Assembly (NCBI RefSeq): GCF_006715145.1
Contig: NZ_VFMR01000001.1
Span: forward strand, 2,418,001-2,482,000
Reading direction: 5' to 3'
Length of the DNA: 64,000 nt
From: Microbacterium sp. SLBN-146
GTDB lineage: Bacteria; Actinomycetota; Actinomycetes; Actinomycetales; Microbacteriaceae
Shown: positions 44,389 through 52,879 of the stretch, in pieces
How the letters are laid out: the number at the start of each line of letters is the position of its first letter
How positions within the stretch are numbered: the stretch's first letter is position 1
Notes under the pieces: model-generated
The model's database searches: none
What the model saw: only the letters and a program-made list of their open reading frames with translations
Told to the model about the DNA's origin: nothing
Translations under genes and position numbers: made by a program

Positions 44389-44544
44389 GATGTCTCCTTC
44401 GTTCGGGGTGTTCGGGGGATGACACAACGGTACGAAGCGCGTCGTCCCGCGTTCAGGGGCTTGCGTGTCGCAGGGAGATGACGTACCGACTCACGGGATC
44501 GTGCGCGTGGAAGGCGGCGCTGCGCCACGTCCTCGGAGCGCGAG

Positions 44545-44550
44545 TAGCAT
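44545..44550 (+). promoter_or_regulatory. -10 box of leaderless promoter for Cys-rich micro-protein
   Basis: TAGCAT begins 13 bases before the ATG at 44558; the in-frame ATG at 44549 overlaps the box and cannot be the start. Confidence 0.55.
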
Positions 44551-44557
44551 GGTGCGC

Positions 44558-44755
44558 ATGTCGGCCTCTCCGTCCTCCACATCCGCGACCGTTCCGTCCC
44601 TCGGCGTCGAGAAGAACCTGTTCCTGATCGACACCGGCGCAGAGTCGTCCTGCTGCGGGGGCGGAAGCTGCGGCACCGGCATCGACAGCAGCGCAGACGG
44701 AAGCGTCGACAGCGCGGCGGCGGAGTCCGCGAGCCGCAGCAGCGACGCCGGCTGA
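44558..44755 (+). CDS. Cysteine-rich 65-residue micro-protein
   Basis: A small protein of three parts: a Ser/Thr-rich start, a core VEKNLFLIDTGAESS followed by CCGGGSCGTG (three Cys within seven residues), and a Ser/Asp/Ala-rich acidic tail. There is no signal peptide. The core could be a metal or thiol-reactive site, or a precursor peptide whose tail is modified; no RiPP enzymes are near. A leaderless promoter supports that it is a gene. It is followed after 17 bases by a membrane-protein gene. Confidence 0.6.
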   Translation: MSASPSSTSATVPSLGVEKNLFLIDTGAESSCCGGGSCGTGIDSSADGSVDSAAAESASRSSDAG

Positions 44756-44772
44756 CGCCAGCAGGTCCCGTC

Positions 44773-45297
44773 GTGAACTCTCGGTCCGCTCCGACGGACG
44801 CGGGGTCACTCCGGCCGGGCGTTGCGCGGGTCCTGCAGTCGGAGGAGGCCGTCTACGGGCTCATCCTCGTCTCCGGCATGATCGTCGTGAGCAACAGCCT
44901 CGTCGGAACGTCGATCAACGCGCTCCTCACCGTGGTCGTGACGGTATTCGTCTTCTTCTGTGCTCATGTCTACGCCGGTACGCTGGCCCGCCTCGCGGCG
45001 ACGGACGGCGCTGCAGGCTTCGGGCCGAGTCTCGTCGCGTCTGCGAAGCACTCGCTGGGAATGCTGATCGCGGCAGTCCCGCCCCTCGTCGTTCTCCTGC
45101 TCGGCGTGACGAGGGTGTTTCCCGACGACACCGCGATCTGGGCGGCCTTGATTCTCGATACCGCTCTGCTCGCCGTGCTCGGCTGGTTCGCCGTCTCGCG
45201 ATGGACGGTCCGGGTCTGGCCGCGCATCCTCAGCGCTGTCATCACTGCCGGCTTCGGGGTCATCCTCGTGGCGTTGAAGGCACTCATCCACCACTGA
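44773..45297 (+). CDS. Integral membrane protein paired with the Cys-rich peptide
   Basis: This 174-residue protein starts with GTG 17 bases after the micro-protein stop and has four to five TM helices (about 28-48, 52-70, 94-112, 120-140, 148-168) with short loops. There is no recognisable transporter motif. Common proximity would suggest a shared role (export, anchoring or sensing), but I cannot infer a function. Confidence 0.65.
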   Translation: MNSRSAPTDAGSLRPGVARVLQSEEAVYGLILVSGMIVVSNSLVGTSINALLTVVVTVFVFFCAHVYAGTLARLAATDGAAGFGPSLVASAKHSLGMLIAAVPPLVVLLLGVTRVFPDDTAIWAALILDTALLAVLGWFAVSRWTVRVWPRILSAVITAGFGVILVALKALIHH

Positions 45298-45332
45298 TCA
45301 CGACGCGAGAGTCGCGCCGGCGATGATCAGTG
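45292..45332. terminator. Shared hairpin containing both convergent stop codons
   Basis: CACTGATCA (45292-45300) and TGATCAGTG (45324-45332) are perfect complements; inside is CGCGA-GAG-TCGCG. The stop codons of the flanking convergent genes lie in the two arms. Confidence 0.55.
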
Positions 45333-46814
45333 AGTGGCGGAGAGGTCCTCGTCTTCCACGACGTCGGCCGGCTTCCGCACGAACAGCGCCAGAACGACCG
45401 CGCCGGATGCGATGCACGCGCCGACGAAGAACGCGACGTGGACGCCCTGCGCCTGCGCCAGGACGGCATCCGATCCGTTGCTCAGCGCGGCCGCCGAGGT
45501 GACGGACAGCAGGGTCACGAAGAGCGCCGTGCCTGCGGCGCCGGCAACCTGCTGTACCGTCCCCACGATCGCGCTTCCGTGCGGGTAGAGGCGGCGGGGA
45601 AGCGAACCGAGCGCCGACGTCATCAACGGCGTGAACGTCAGGCCGAGGCCGAGGTTGAGTCCGAGGTAGACGACGACGATCCACGCTATCGGCGTGCCCT
45701 CGTCGAATGTCGCCATGCCCCACAGCGCGCTGGCCGCGATGACGAGTCCGGGGATGACGAGCGGTGTCGGCCCGAACCTGTCGAACAGGTTGCCCACGAT
45801 GGGAGCCATGACACCCATGAGGATTCCGCCCGGCAGCAGCATGAGGCCCACCGTCAGGGTACCGAGGCCCAGAACCTGCTGCAGGTAGATCGGAAGGAGG
45901 ATGAGCGAGCCGAACAGGGCCGCGAACACGACGCTGACCAGGACGACGGCGAGGCTGAACGTCTTGCTCCGGAAGGTACGCAGGTCGAGGAGCGCGCCGT
46001 CCGTCTTCTGCAGTTGGAGCTGACGAAGCACGAAGGCGGTCAGCGAGACCCCGCCGATGACGAGGGGGATCCACACGGGAACAGACGCGTGTCCGGAGGC
46101 GGATTCGCCGATGCTGCTCAGCCCGTAGATCAGTCCACCGAATCCGACTGCCGACAGCAGGACGGACAGGACGTCGAAGCGGGCGTTGCGATTCGTCTCC
46201 GTGACGTTGCGGACCCAGACAGCGCCGAGCGCGATGGCGAGGAGTGCGATGGGCAGGACGATCCAGAAGATCGCGTGCCACGTGAGGGTCGAGAGGATGA
46301 GACCGGACACAGTCGGGCCGACGGCGGGCGCGACGGCGATGACGATCGTGATGACGCCCATCATGCGTCCGCGATGGGAGGCCGGGACGATGTTGAGCAC
46401 TGTCGTGAACAGCAGCGGCATCATCACGCCGGTGCCGCTGGCCTGCACGACCCGCCCCGCCAGGAGGAACTCGAAGCTGGGCGCGAGCGCCGCGATGAGT
46501 GTGCCGAGAGCGAAGAGACTCATGGCAGCGAAGAACACCTGGCGGATCGTGAATCGGCTCAGGATGAAGCCCGTCAGCGGGATGACGATGGCCATCGTCA
46601 GGAGGAAGCCGGTCGTGAGCCACTGCCCCGTCGACGCCGTGACGCCGAGGTCTTCCATGATCGGCGTCAATGCGACGCCCATCGTCGTCTCGTTGAGGAT
46701 CACGACGAATGCGGCGACGACGAGAAGCGCGATGACCGGGCCGGTGCGGACGGGTGCGGACGGCGCAGGAACGGGAACCGCACCGGTGCGGGGGCTCAGG
46801 TCGGTAGCAGCCAT
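45327..46814 (-). CDS. DHA2-family MFS multidrug efflux permease
   Basis: This 495-residue protein has 14 predicted TM helices. DHA2 signatures are motif D1-like LNETTMGVALTPIMEDLG in TM1, the motif A loop between TM2 and TM3, and motif C GPTVSGLILSTLTWHAIFWI in TM5. These are H+-driven drug or organic-cation exporters of the EmrB/QacA type. ATG 46814 is preceded by GAGGAGA. No regulator is adjacent. Confidence 0.9.
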   Translation of the reverse strand: MAATDLSPRTGAVPVPAPSAPVRTGPVIALLVVAAFVVILNETTMGVALTPIMEDLGVTASTGQWLTTGFLLTMAIVIPLTGFILSRFTIRQVFFAAMSLFALGTLIAALAPSFEFLLAGRVVQASGTGVMMPLLFTTVLNIVPASHRGRMMGVITIVIAVAPAVGPTVSGLILSTLTWHAIFWIVLPIALLAIALGAVWVRNVTETNRNARFDVLSVLLSAVGFGGLIYGLSSIGESASGHASVPVWIPLVIGGVSLTAFVLRQLQLQKTDGALLDLRTFRSKTFSLAVVLVSVVFAALFGSLILLPIYLQQVLGLGTLTVGLMLLPGGILMGVMAPIVGNLFDRFGPTPLVIPGLVIAASALWGMATFDEGTPIAWIVVVYLGLNLGLGLTFTPLMTSALGSLPRRLYPHGSAIVGTVQQVAGAAGTALFVTLLSVTSAAALSNGSDAVLAQAQGVHVAFFVGACIASGAVVLALFVRKPADVVEDEDLSATH

Positions 46815-46966
46815 GGGGGCGTCTCCTCGGGCTCAGATCGCGGCCTGAATCCGCGAGGTACGCGGGCTCAGACGGCAGGACGAGATGCCACCCGAGGATG
46901 GCAAGCTTCCAGGGTAACGGCGCGCGCGGACATCGCATTCCCGATGCACGTGGAAAACTCTCCGCT

Positions 46967-47605
46967 ATGTCCACCCCTCGCCGCTCGATGCTGATCGTCC
47001 GCGCTTCGGTCGCCGTCGTCGTCGGAACGGGGGTCTGCGTCGCCGTCGCCTCGTGGCTCGGCCTGGCGGCAGGGCTCGTCGCCGGATGGGCGGCCCTCGC
47101 CGCGACAGCAGCCGTCTGGGTCGCGGTCCTCATCTGGCCGATGGATGCCGCACGCACGCGCGCGCACGCGGTGGCGGAGGACCCCGGGCGGTCGGGGGCC
47201 CGCACCGTCGCCCTGATCGGCAGCATCGCGAGTCTCGGAGCGGTGGGCATCGTGCTGATCGAGACGGGAGACCGTCCGGAGCTCGAGTCCTACGTGCTGG
47301 CGGCGATCGCCGTCATCAGCGTCGCGGCATCCTGGTGTCTCATCCAGATCGACTACACGCTGCGGGTCGCCCGCATCTACTACACCCCGCCGGAAGGCGG
47401 CATCGACTTCAATCAGTCCGAGGATCCGACCTACACCGACTTCGTCTACTTCGCGGTCGGCGTGGGGATGGGATACCAGGTCGGCGACACCAGCGTGCGG
47501 ACGAACGAGATCCGCCGCATCGTGATCGGTCAGGCCTTGCTGGCCTATCTGTTCGGGGCCGTCATCATCGGCACGGTGGTCAACCTCGTGCTCGATCTGG
47601 GCTGA
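46967..47605 (+). CDS. DUF1345 family membrane protein
   Basis: This 212-residue protein has about five TM helices and the DUF1345 features: a long loop with YTLRVARIYYTPPEGGIDFNQ and DPTYTDFVYFAVGVGMGYQVGD, then IGQALLAYLFGAVIIGTVVNL. The ATG at 46967 is 13 bases after AAAACT, a weak -10. An upstream in-frame ATG lacks any signal. Function unknown. Confidence 0.8.
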   Translation: MSTPRRSMLIVRASVAVVVGTGVCVAVASWLGLAAGLVAGWAALAATAAVWVAVLIWPMDAARTRAHAVAEDPGRSGARTVALIGSIASLGAVGIVLIETGDRPELESYVLAAIAVISVAASWCLIQIDYTLRVARIYYTPPEGGIDFNQSEDPTYTDFVYFAVGVGMGYQVGDTSVRTNEIRRIVIGQALLAYLFGAVIIGTVVNLVLDLG

Positions 47606-47614
47606 GTCCCGACC

Positions 47615-47830
47615 TCACTCCTGCTCGAGCGACTCGTCCTCGACTGGCTCGTCCCACTCTTCGCCGCCGATCGCGTCGGTGGGATGAGGAGTCGGCTCCT
47701 CTTCTTCGAGGGACTTCGGGGTGGGGCTGAGCAGCTCGTCTTCGGGGATCGCCTTCAGCTCGTCGATCTCCGCGCGGAGGGCGTCGAGGTCGGATCCGTC
47801 CGGAGTCGGGTTCTCGGGAGTCGAGGTCAT
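47615..47830 (-). CDS. Small acidic hypothetical protein
   Basis: This 71-residue, Glu/Asp/Pro-rich protein (net strongly negative) contains DLDALRAEIDELKAIPEDELL, a predicted amphipathic helix. It converges on DUF1345 and is divergent from the ABC gene; TAGTCT (minus) begins 12 bases before its ATG, supporting a real leaderless gene. Function unknown. Confidence 0.6.
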   Translation of the reverse strand: MTSTPENPTPDGSDLDALRAEIDELKAIPEDELLSPTPKSLEEEEPTPHPTDAIGGEEWDEPVEDESLEQE

Positions 47831-47836
47831 GCCAAC

Positions 47837-47842
47837 AGACTA
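47837..47842 (-). promoter_or_regulatory. -10 box of leaderless promoter for small acidic protein
   Basis: TAGTCT on the minus strand begins 12 bases before the ATG at 47830. Confidence 0.5.
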
Positions 47843-47865
47843 GTCCCGGTGTCGCGGGCGCTCGT

Positions 47866-47871
47866 TAGGCT
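47866..47871 (+). promoter_or_regulatory. -10 box of leaderless promoter for ABC exporter
   Basis: TAGGCT begins 12 bases before the ATG at 47878. Confidence 0.65.
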
Positions 47872-47877
47872 GACCGG

Positions 47878-49923
47878 ATGAGCATGGGCGGACGAGGCGG
47901 CGGCGGGTTTCGCCCCGTCGACATCGCGGCGCAGCGTCGCCTGAATGCCGAAGCGCCCCGAGTCGAGAACCTCGGCCGTCGCGTCGTCGCACTCTTCCGA
48001 CCGTATCTGGGCCGGATCATCGTCACGGGGATCCTCGTCATCGTGGGCGCCGCCGTCGCTGTCATCCCGCCTCTCATCGTGCAGCGCATCTTCGACGACG
48101 CGCTCTTCCCCGTCGCGGGCGGATCACCCGATGTGCCGCTGCTATGGCGTCTCGTGCTCATCATGATCGCGCTGTTCCTGCTGTCGGCGGGCCTGGGGGT
48201 CATCCAGACCTGGCTCACCGCGACGGTCGGCAACGCCGTGACCGGCGATCTGCGCGTGCGACTTTTCGAGCATCTCCAGGCGATGGAGCTGGGCTTCTTC
48301 ACCCGCACGAAGACCGGCGTCATCCAGTCGCGACTCCAGAACGACGTCGGCGGTGTCGCCGGCGTACTGACGAATACGGTCACGAGCATCCTCGGCAACG
48401 TCGTCACCGTCATCGCCTCACTCGTCGCGATGATCATCATCGACTGGCGTCTCACGATCATCGCCGTCGTGCTGATGCCTTTCCTCGTCGTCGTCCAGCG
48501 GCGGGTCGGCCAGGTGCGCGCGCGGATCGCAGGGGAGACGCAGGAGTCGCTCTCCGAGCTGTCGGCGATCACGCAGGAGACGTTGAGCGTCTCCGGCATC
48601 CTCTTGTCGAAGTCGTTCAACCGTCAACGCACCGAGTCCGCACGCTACGCCGACGAGAACCGCAACCAGGTGCGCCTGCAGGTTCGCCGCGCGATGAGCG
48701 GCCAGGGGTTCTTCGCCGTCGTGCAGGTCCTCATGGCCAGTGTGCCGGCGGTCATCTACCTCGTGGCCGGATACCTCATCACGGGCGGCACCGACGCCAT
48801 CACGGCGGGGACGGTCGTCGCCTTCACGACTGTCCAGGCACGACTGCTGCAGCCCCTCATGGGACTCATGCGCGTTGCGCTCGACGTGCAGACGTCGGGC
48901 GCGCTCTTCGCGCGCATCTTCGAGTACCTCGACCTCGTTCCGGCGATCAGCGACGCTCCCGATGCCATTGACGTCTCACGCGCCCCCGGACCCATCGGCG
49001 GGATCGAGTTCCGCGACGTCGTCTTCCGCTATCCCGACGCCGCGGAGTCTGCCCGTCCCACCCTTCGGGGCGTGTCCTTTCGTGCCGAGCCGGGGCAGCA
49101 CGTCGCTTTCGTGGGTCCGTCAGGGGCCGGCAAGACGACGGTGCTGTACCTCACTCCGCGGATGTACGAGGCTTCGGGCGGAGCGGTGCTCTTCGCGGGA
49201 GAGGACGTCCGCAGGCTCACGCAGGAATCGATCATCGACCACGTCGGCATCGTGTCGCAGGAGACCTACCTCTTCCACGCGACGATCGCCGAGAACCTGA
49301 GATACGCGAAGCCCGGCGCGAGCGACGCCGAGCTCGAGGCGGCATGCCGTGCGGCGAACATCCATCACGTCATCGAAGGCTTCGAGCGGGGATACGACAC
49401 CCTCGTGGGCGAGCGGGGGTACCGTCTCTCCGGCGGCGAGAAGCAGCGCATCGCGATCGCCCGCGTCCTGTTGAAGGACCCGCCTGTCCTGCTTCTCGAC
49501 GAGGCGACGTCGGCGCTCGATACGGTCTCCGAGCGCGTCGTCCAGGAGGCACTGGATGCCGCAGCCCGGGGTCGCACGACGCTCTCGATCGCGCACAGAC
49601 TCTCGACGGTCATCGACGCGGATGTCATCCACGTGATCGAGGCGGGGCGGATCGTCGAGTCCGGCACGCACGCGTCGCTTCTGGCGGCAGGGGGGCTCTA
49701 CGCCGAACTCGCCGCACAGCAGCTGGCATCTTCGCGAATCCTCGAGGCGGAGGAGTCCGAGCCGCCGCCCCCGCTTCCCGACCGGCGCGCGGACCGCGCC
49801 CCCGAGGGCGGCGCCACCGACCGCGAGGTTGTGTTCGTTCCCGATGATCTGGTTGGTGGGGATGTGCCGGCGGTTCCGGGTGTCGCGCCGACCTCATGGC
49901 CCGCGTCGCCTCCGGCTCCCTGA
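47878..49923 (+). CDS. ABC exporter half-transporter (fused TMD-NBD)
   Basis: This 681-residue protein has a six-TM export domain (about 40-335), then an ATPase: Walker A VGPSGAGKTT (about 410-419), signature LSGGEKQR, Walker B VLLLDEATSALD, and the H-loop SIAHRLST. The C-terminal tail of about 90 residues is Pro-rich and disordered. It probably homodimerises, as no partner half-transporter is adjacent. Substrate unknown (drug, lipid or peptide). Confidence 0.92.
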   Translation: MSMGGRGGGGFRPVDIAAQRRLNAEAPRVENLGRRVVALFRPYLGRIIVTGILVIVGAAVAVIPPLIVQRIFDDALFPVAGGSPDVPLLWRLVLIMIALFLLSAGLGVIQTWLTATVGNAVTGDLRVRLFEHLQAMELGFFTRTKTGVIQSRLQNDVGGVAGVLTNTVTSILGNVVTVIASLVAMIIIDWRLTIIAVVLMPFLVVVQRRVGQVRARIAGETQESLSELSAITQETLSVSGILLSKSFNRQRTESARYADENRNQVRLQVRRAMSGQGFFAVVQVLMASVPAVIYLVAGYLITGGTDAITAGTVVAFTTVQARLLQPLMGLMRVALDVQTSGALFARIFEYLDLVPAISDAPDAIDVSRAPGPIGGIEFRDVVFRYPDAAESARPTLRGVSFRAEPGQHVAFVGPSGAGKTTVLYLTPRMYEASGGAVLFAGEDVRRLTQESIIDHVGIVSQETYLFHATIAENLRYAKPGASDAELEAACRAANIHHVIEGFERGYDTLVGERGYRLSGGEKQRIAIARVLLKDPPVLLLDEATSALDTVSERVVQEALDAAARGRTTLSIAHRLSTVIDADVIHVIEAGRIVESGTHASLLAAGGLYAELAAQQLASSRILEAEESEPPPPLPDRRADRAPEGGATDREVVFVPDDLVGGDVPAVPGVAPTSWPASPPAP

Positions 49924-49946
49924 CGTCGCGGACGGGCAGTGCGCCG

Positions 49947-50885
49947 CTACCAGCGCAGCGCCATCTCCACGGCAGCCGAGGCGGGCTCGACCGCGCGCGA
50001 ATGCAGACTGCGAACGAAAGCTCCGAGTTCTCGACGGTAGGCAGGGTCGGGATGAGCCCTGGCGATCTCGATGAGGGGCGGAACATCCATCGTGAGGATG
50101 AGCCGCACCCGCGACGCCGCAGCGGCGGCGAAGCCCGCAGCGTCCAGCACGGCGATTCCTCCCGCGAGCGCGTCGATGTAGTCGCGCAACACCGGCAGCC
50201 CGTCTTTCCGCTGTGTGATCGACGTGCCCTCGGCGCGTTCGCGCCACTGCACGACGACGTCCGGGATCACATCGAAGCTCCGCGCGGTCGTGTACAGCAG
50301 TTGCGCCGCGAGCTGGTCCTCGTAGGTTCGCCCGAGAGGGAACCGCAGGTTCTGCCACATTTCGCGACGGCTCACCTTCGACCACGCGACGATGTTGCCG
50401 GACGCATCGGGGTGCTCGGCGAGCGTCGTGCGATCGCGCGCGGGGGATGTCGCTGCCGCTACCCACGGCTGCACGTCGCCGGGGGAGTAGCCGCCGCGGG
50501 CGTCCGGTCGAAGGCGCACGTACGCTCCGGCGACGAGATCGCTTCCCGTGCGCTCGATCGTGCCGACGAGGCGTTCGACGGCGCGCGGCATCATGACGTC
50601 GTCGGCATCGAGGAACCCGATGTAGGGGGTCGTTGCGAGGTCGAGGCCTGTGTTGCGTGCCGCGCTCAGTCCTCGCTGGAGGTCGTGGTGGACGACGTGG
50701 AAGCGCGGGTCTGTCTCCGCCGCGGCCTCGAAGATCGAGCCCGTGGCATCCGTCGAGCCGTCATCGACGAGCACGGCCGTCCAGTCGTGCCGGGTCTGGG
50801 CGCGGAGGGAGTCGATCGCCTCACGGGCATACGACTCCACGTCGAAGCCCGGTACGACGACGGTGAGAGCGGGCGAAGACGTCAC
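49947..50885 (-). CDS. GT2 family glycosyltransferase
   Basis: This 312-residue GT-A enzyme has the N-terminal block VVVPGFDVESYAREAIDSL, the nucleotide-binding VLVDDGSTDATG (about 38-49), GLSAARNTGLD and the DXD motif LDADDVM (about 92-98). GTG 50885 overlaps the cysteine desulfurase stop (GTGA), which puts it at the end of the NAD operon. There is no obvious metabolic link; it may be a hitch-hiker that benefits from the operon's transcription. Confidence 0.88.
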   Translation of the reverse strand: MTSSPALTVVVPGFDVESYAREAIDSLRAQTRHDWTAVLVDDGSTDATGSIFEAAAETDPRFHVVHHDLQRGLSAARNTGLDLATTPYIGFLDADDVMMPRAVERLVGTIERTGSDLVAGAYVRLRPDARGGYSPGDVQPWVAAATSPARDRTTLAEHPDASGNIVAWSKVSRREMWQNLRFPLGRTYEDQLAAQLLYTTARSFDVIPDVVVQWRERAEGTSITQRKDGLPVLRDYIDALAGGIAVLDAAGFAAAAASRVRLILTMDVPPLIEIARAHPDPAYRRELGAFVRSLHSRAVEPASAAVEMALRW

Positions 50886-52012
50886 CCGCCCGATGCTACT
50901 GCCGTGACGGATGCCGCGACCGCCGCCGCGAGTGCGTCGGGATCGAGCCGCGCCTCGTGGGGGAAGGTGAAGCGCACGGCGGTCTGCGCGACCTCGGGCG
51001 CGACGCCCATCGCGAGGAGGACGTGCGAGGGCTCGTCGCTTCCCGCGGCGCACGCCGAACCGCTGGAGGAGACGATGCCTCGCCGCTCGAGTTCGAGGAG
51101 CACCGCCTCGCCGCTCGTCAGAGCGAACGTGAAGCTCGCTGTACCGGGGAGCCGTCCGGTCGGATGACCCGTCAGGGTGGCGGACTCCACGCGCGACAGC
51201 ACCGCCGCGATGAATGCGTCGCGCAGCGCGGCCACACGTGCGGAAGACTCGGCGCGCTCGGACTCCGCGAGCTCGAGTGCCGTCGCGAGTCCAACGGCAC
51301 CTGCGACGTCTTCCGTGCCGCTTCGACGTCCACGCTCCTGCCCGCCGCCGTGCAGCAGGGGCTCGAGGGGCACACGGCCGCGAACGATGAGCGCGCCGGT
51401 GCCCTTCGGGGCACCGAGCTTGTGACCCGCGATCGAGAGGCCATCCGCACCGGTGTCGGCGAGTGGAAGCCAGCCCGCCGCCTGCACGGCGTCGAGGTGC
51501 AGGGGGATGCCGCGCTCGCGCGTCACGGCAGACAGCGCGCGAACCTCCTGGACCGTTCCCACCTCGTTGTTCGCGTAGCCGAGCGTCACGAGCGCTGTGT
51601 CGTCACGGAGGGCTGACGCGAGTTCCTCGGGGTGGACACGCCCGTACTCGTCGACGGGCACGCGCGTGACGTCGACATGGTGGAGGCGCGCGAGGAAGTC
51701 GGCGGACTCGAGGATGGACTCGTGCTCGATGCCGCTCGTCACGACATGGTTCCCGCGAGAGGCGAGCGTGATCCCCTTGACGGCGAGATTGTTGGCCTCG
51801 GTGCCGCCTGACGTGAAGACGACGTCGGAGGCTCGCATGCCGACGACACGGGCGACGCGCGCGCGTGCGTCCGACAGGGCGTCGGCGGCCGCCTCGCCCA
51901 CAGTGTGATGACTCGACGGATTCCCGAACCACCGCGTCAGATAGGGCATCATCGCCTCGAGGACCTCGGGGCGCACGCTCGTCGTCGCTGCGTTGTCGAG
52001 GTACAGCATCAT
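50882..52012 (-). CDS. Cysteine desulfurase (NifS/IscS type)
   Basis: This 376-residue PLP enzyme has YLDNAATT at the start, HESI after GIEH (about 98-101), the PLP Lys in AGHKLGAPKGTGAL (about 200) and the catalytic Cys in SSGSACAAGSDEPS (about 325). It lies 12 bases after nadC in the NAD operon, as NifS-like proteins do in other bacteria, where they supply sulfur for the [4Fe-4S] cluster of NadA. Another general IscS/SufS probably exists elsewhere. Confidence 0.9.
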   Translation of the reverse strand: MMLYLDNAATTSVRPEVLEAMMPYLTRWFGNPSSHHTVGEAAADALSDARARVARVVGMRASDVVFTSGGTEANNLAVKGITLASRGNHVVTSGIEHESILESADFLARLHHVDVTRVPVDEYGRVHPEELASALRDDTALVTLGYANNEVGTVQEVRALSAVTRERGIPLHLDAVQAAGWLPLADTGADGLSIAGHKLGAPKGTGALIVRGRVPLEPLLHGGGQERGRRSGTEDVAGAVGLATALELAESERAESSARVAALRDAFIAAVLSRVESATLTGHPTGRLPGTASFTFALTSGEAVLLELERRGIVSSSGSACAAGSDEPSHVLLAMGVAPEVAQTAVRFTFPHEARLDPDALAAAVAASVTAVASGG

Positions 52013-52024
52013 CGGACGGCCTCG

Positions 52025-52879
52025 TCAGTCGTGGTCGATGCGCACGTCGAGGCCGAGGTCGAGCGCGGGCGCGGAGTGCGTGAGGGCCCCGACCGAAATG
52101 ACGTCGACGCCCGTCTGCGCGATCGAACGCACCGTCTCCAATGACACGCCCCCCGATGCCTCGACGATCGCGCGTCCGGCCACGAGGGCGACGCCGGTCC
52201 GCAGATCGTCGAGTGAGAAGTTGTCGAGCATGATGGTGCCGATCCCGGCGGCCAGGACGGGTTCGATCTGATCGAGGCGGTCCACTTCCACCTCGATGTG
52301 CGTCGTGTGGGGGAGCACGTCCTTTGCGGCGAGGAGCGCAGCCGTCACCGATTCACCCAGGTGTCCGATGACGGCCAGGTGGTTGTCCTTGGCCATGACG
52401 GCATCCGACAACGAGTACCGGTGGTTCCGCCCGCCCCCGTCGCGGACGGCCTTGCGTTCGAAGGCACGCAGGCCCGGTGTCGTCTTGCGGGTGTCGACGA
52501 TGCGCGCCCGGGTGTCGGCAACTTCGTCGACATACCGGCGCGTGAGTGTCGCGATGCCCGACATCCGCTGCACGAAGTTCAATCCGATCCGCTCCGCCGT
52601 GAGGACGGAGCGTGCCGAGCCCCGCACGACGGCGAGGACGTCGCCCGCGTCGAACGACGCGGCATCCTCGACGAGATGCTCGACCTCGACGAGAGGATCG
52701 GTCAGCCGGAAAGCTGCCGCGAACACCTCCGCGCCCGAGAGGACGCCCGGTTCGCGCGCGACGAGGGCTGCTTCGGCACGCGCGCTCGCCGGCAGGAGGG
52801 TCTGGCTCGTGAGGTCGCCCCACGGGGCATCCTCTTCGAGAGCTGCCCCGACGACGCGATCGATGGTGGTGCGGTTCAT
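52025..52879 (-). CDS. nadC: Nicotinate-nucleotide pyrophosphorylase (carboxylating)
   Basis: This 284-residue enzyme converts quinolinate and PRPP to nicotinate mononucleotide. Signatures: NFVQRMSGIATLT, VDTRKTTPGLR (about 140-150; PRPP and quinolinate contacts), GGGRNHRY, then IEVEVDRLDQ and EASGGVSLETV. ATG 52879 overlaps the nadB stop (ATGA). Confidence 0.95.
   Translation of the reverse strand: MNRTTIDRVVGAALEEDAPWGDLTSQTLLPASARAEAALVAREPGVLSGAEVFAAAFRLTDPLVEVEHLVEDAASFDAGDVLAVVRGSARSVLTAERIGLNFVQRMSGIATLTRRYVDEVADTRARIVDTRKTTPGLRAFERKAVRDGGGRNHRYSLSDAVMAKDNHLAVIGHLGESVTAALLAAKDVLPHTTHIEVEVDRLDQIEPVLAAGIGTIMLDNFSLDDLRTGVALVAGRAIVEASGGVSLETVRSIAQTGVDVISVGALTHSAPALDLGLDVRIDHD

Noticed and set aside
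45330..46994. 554-codon plus-strand frame opposite the MFS gene
   Set aside because: Its translation is dominated by Arg, Asp and Glu without hydrophobic pattern, whereas the minus strand encodes a clear 14-TM transporter.
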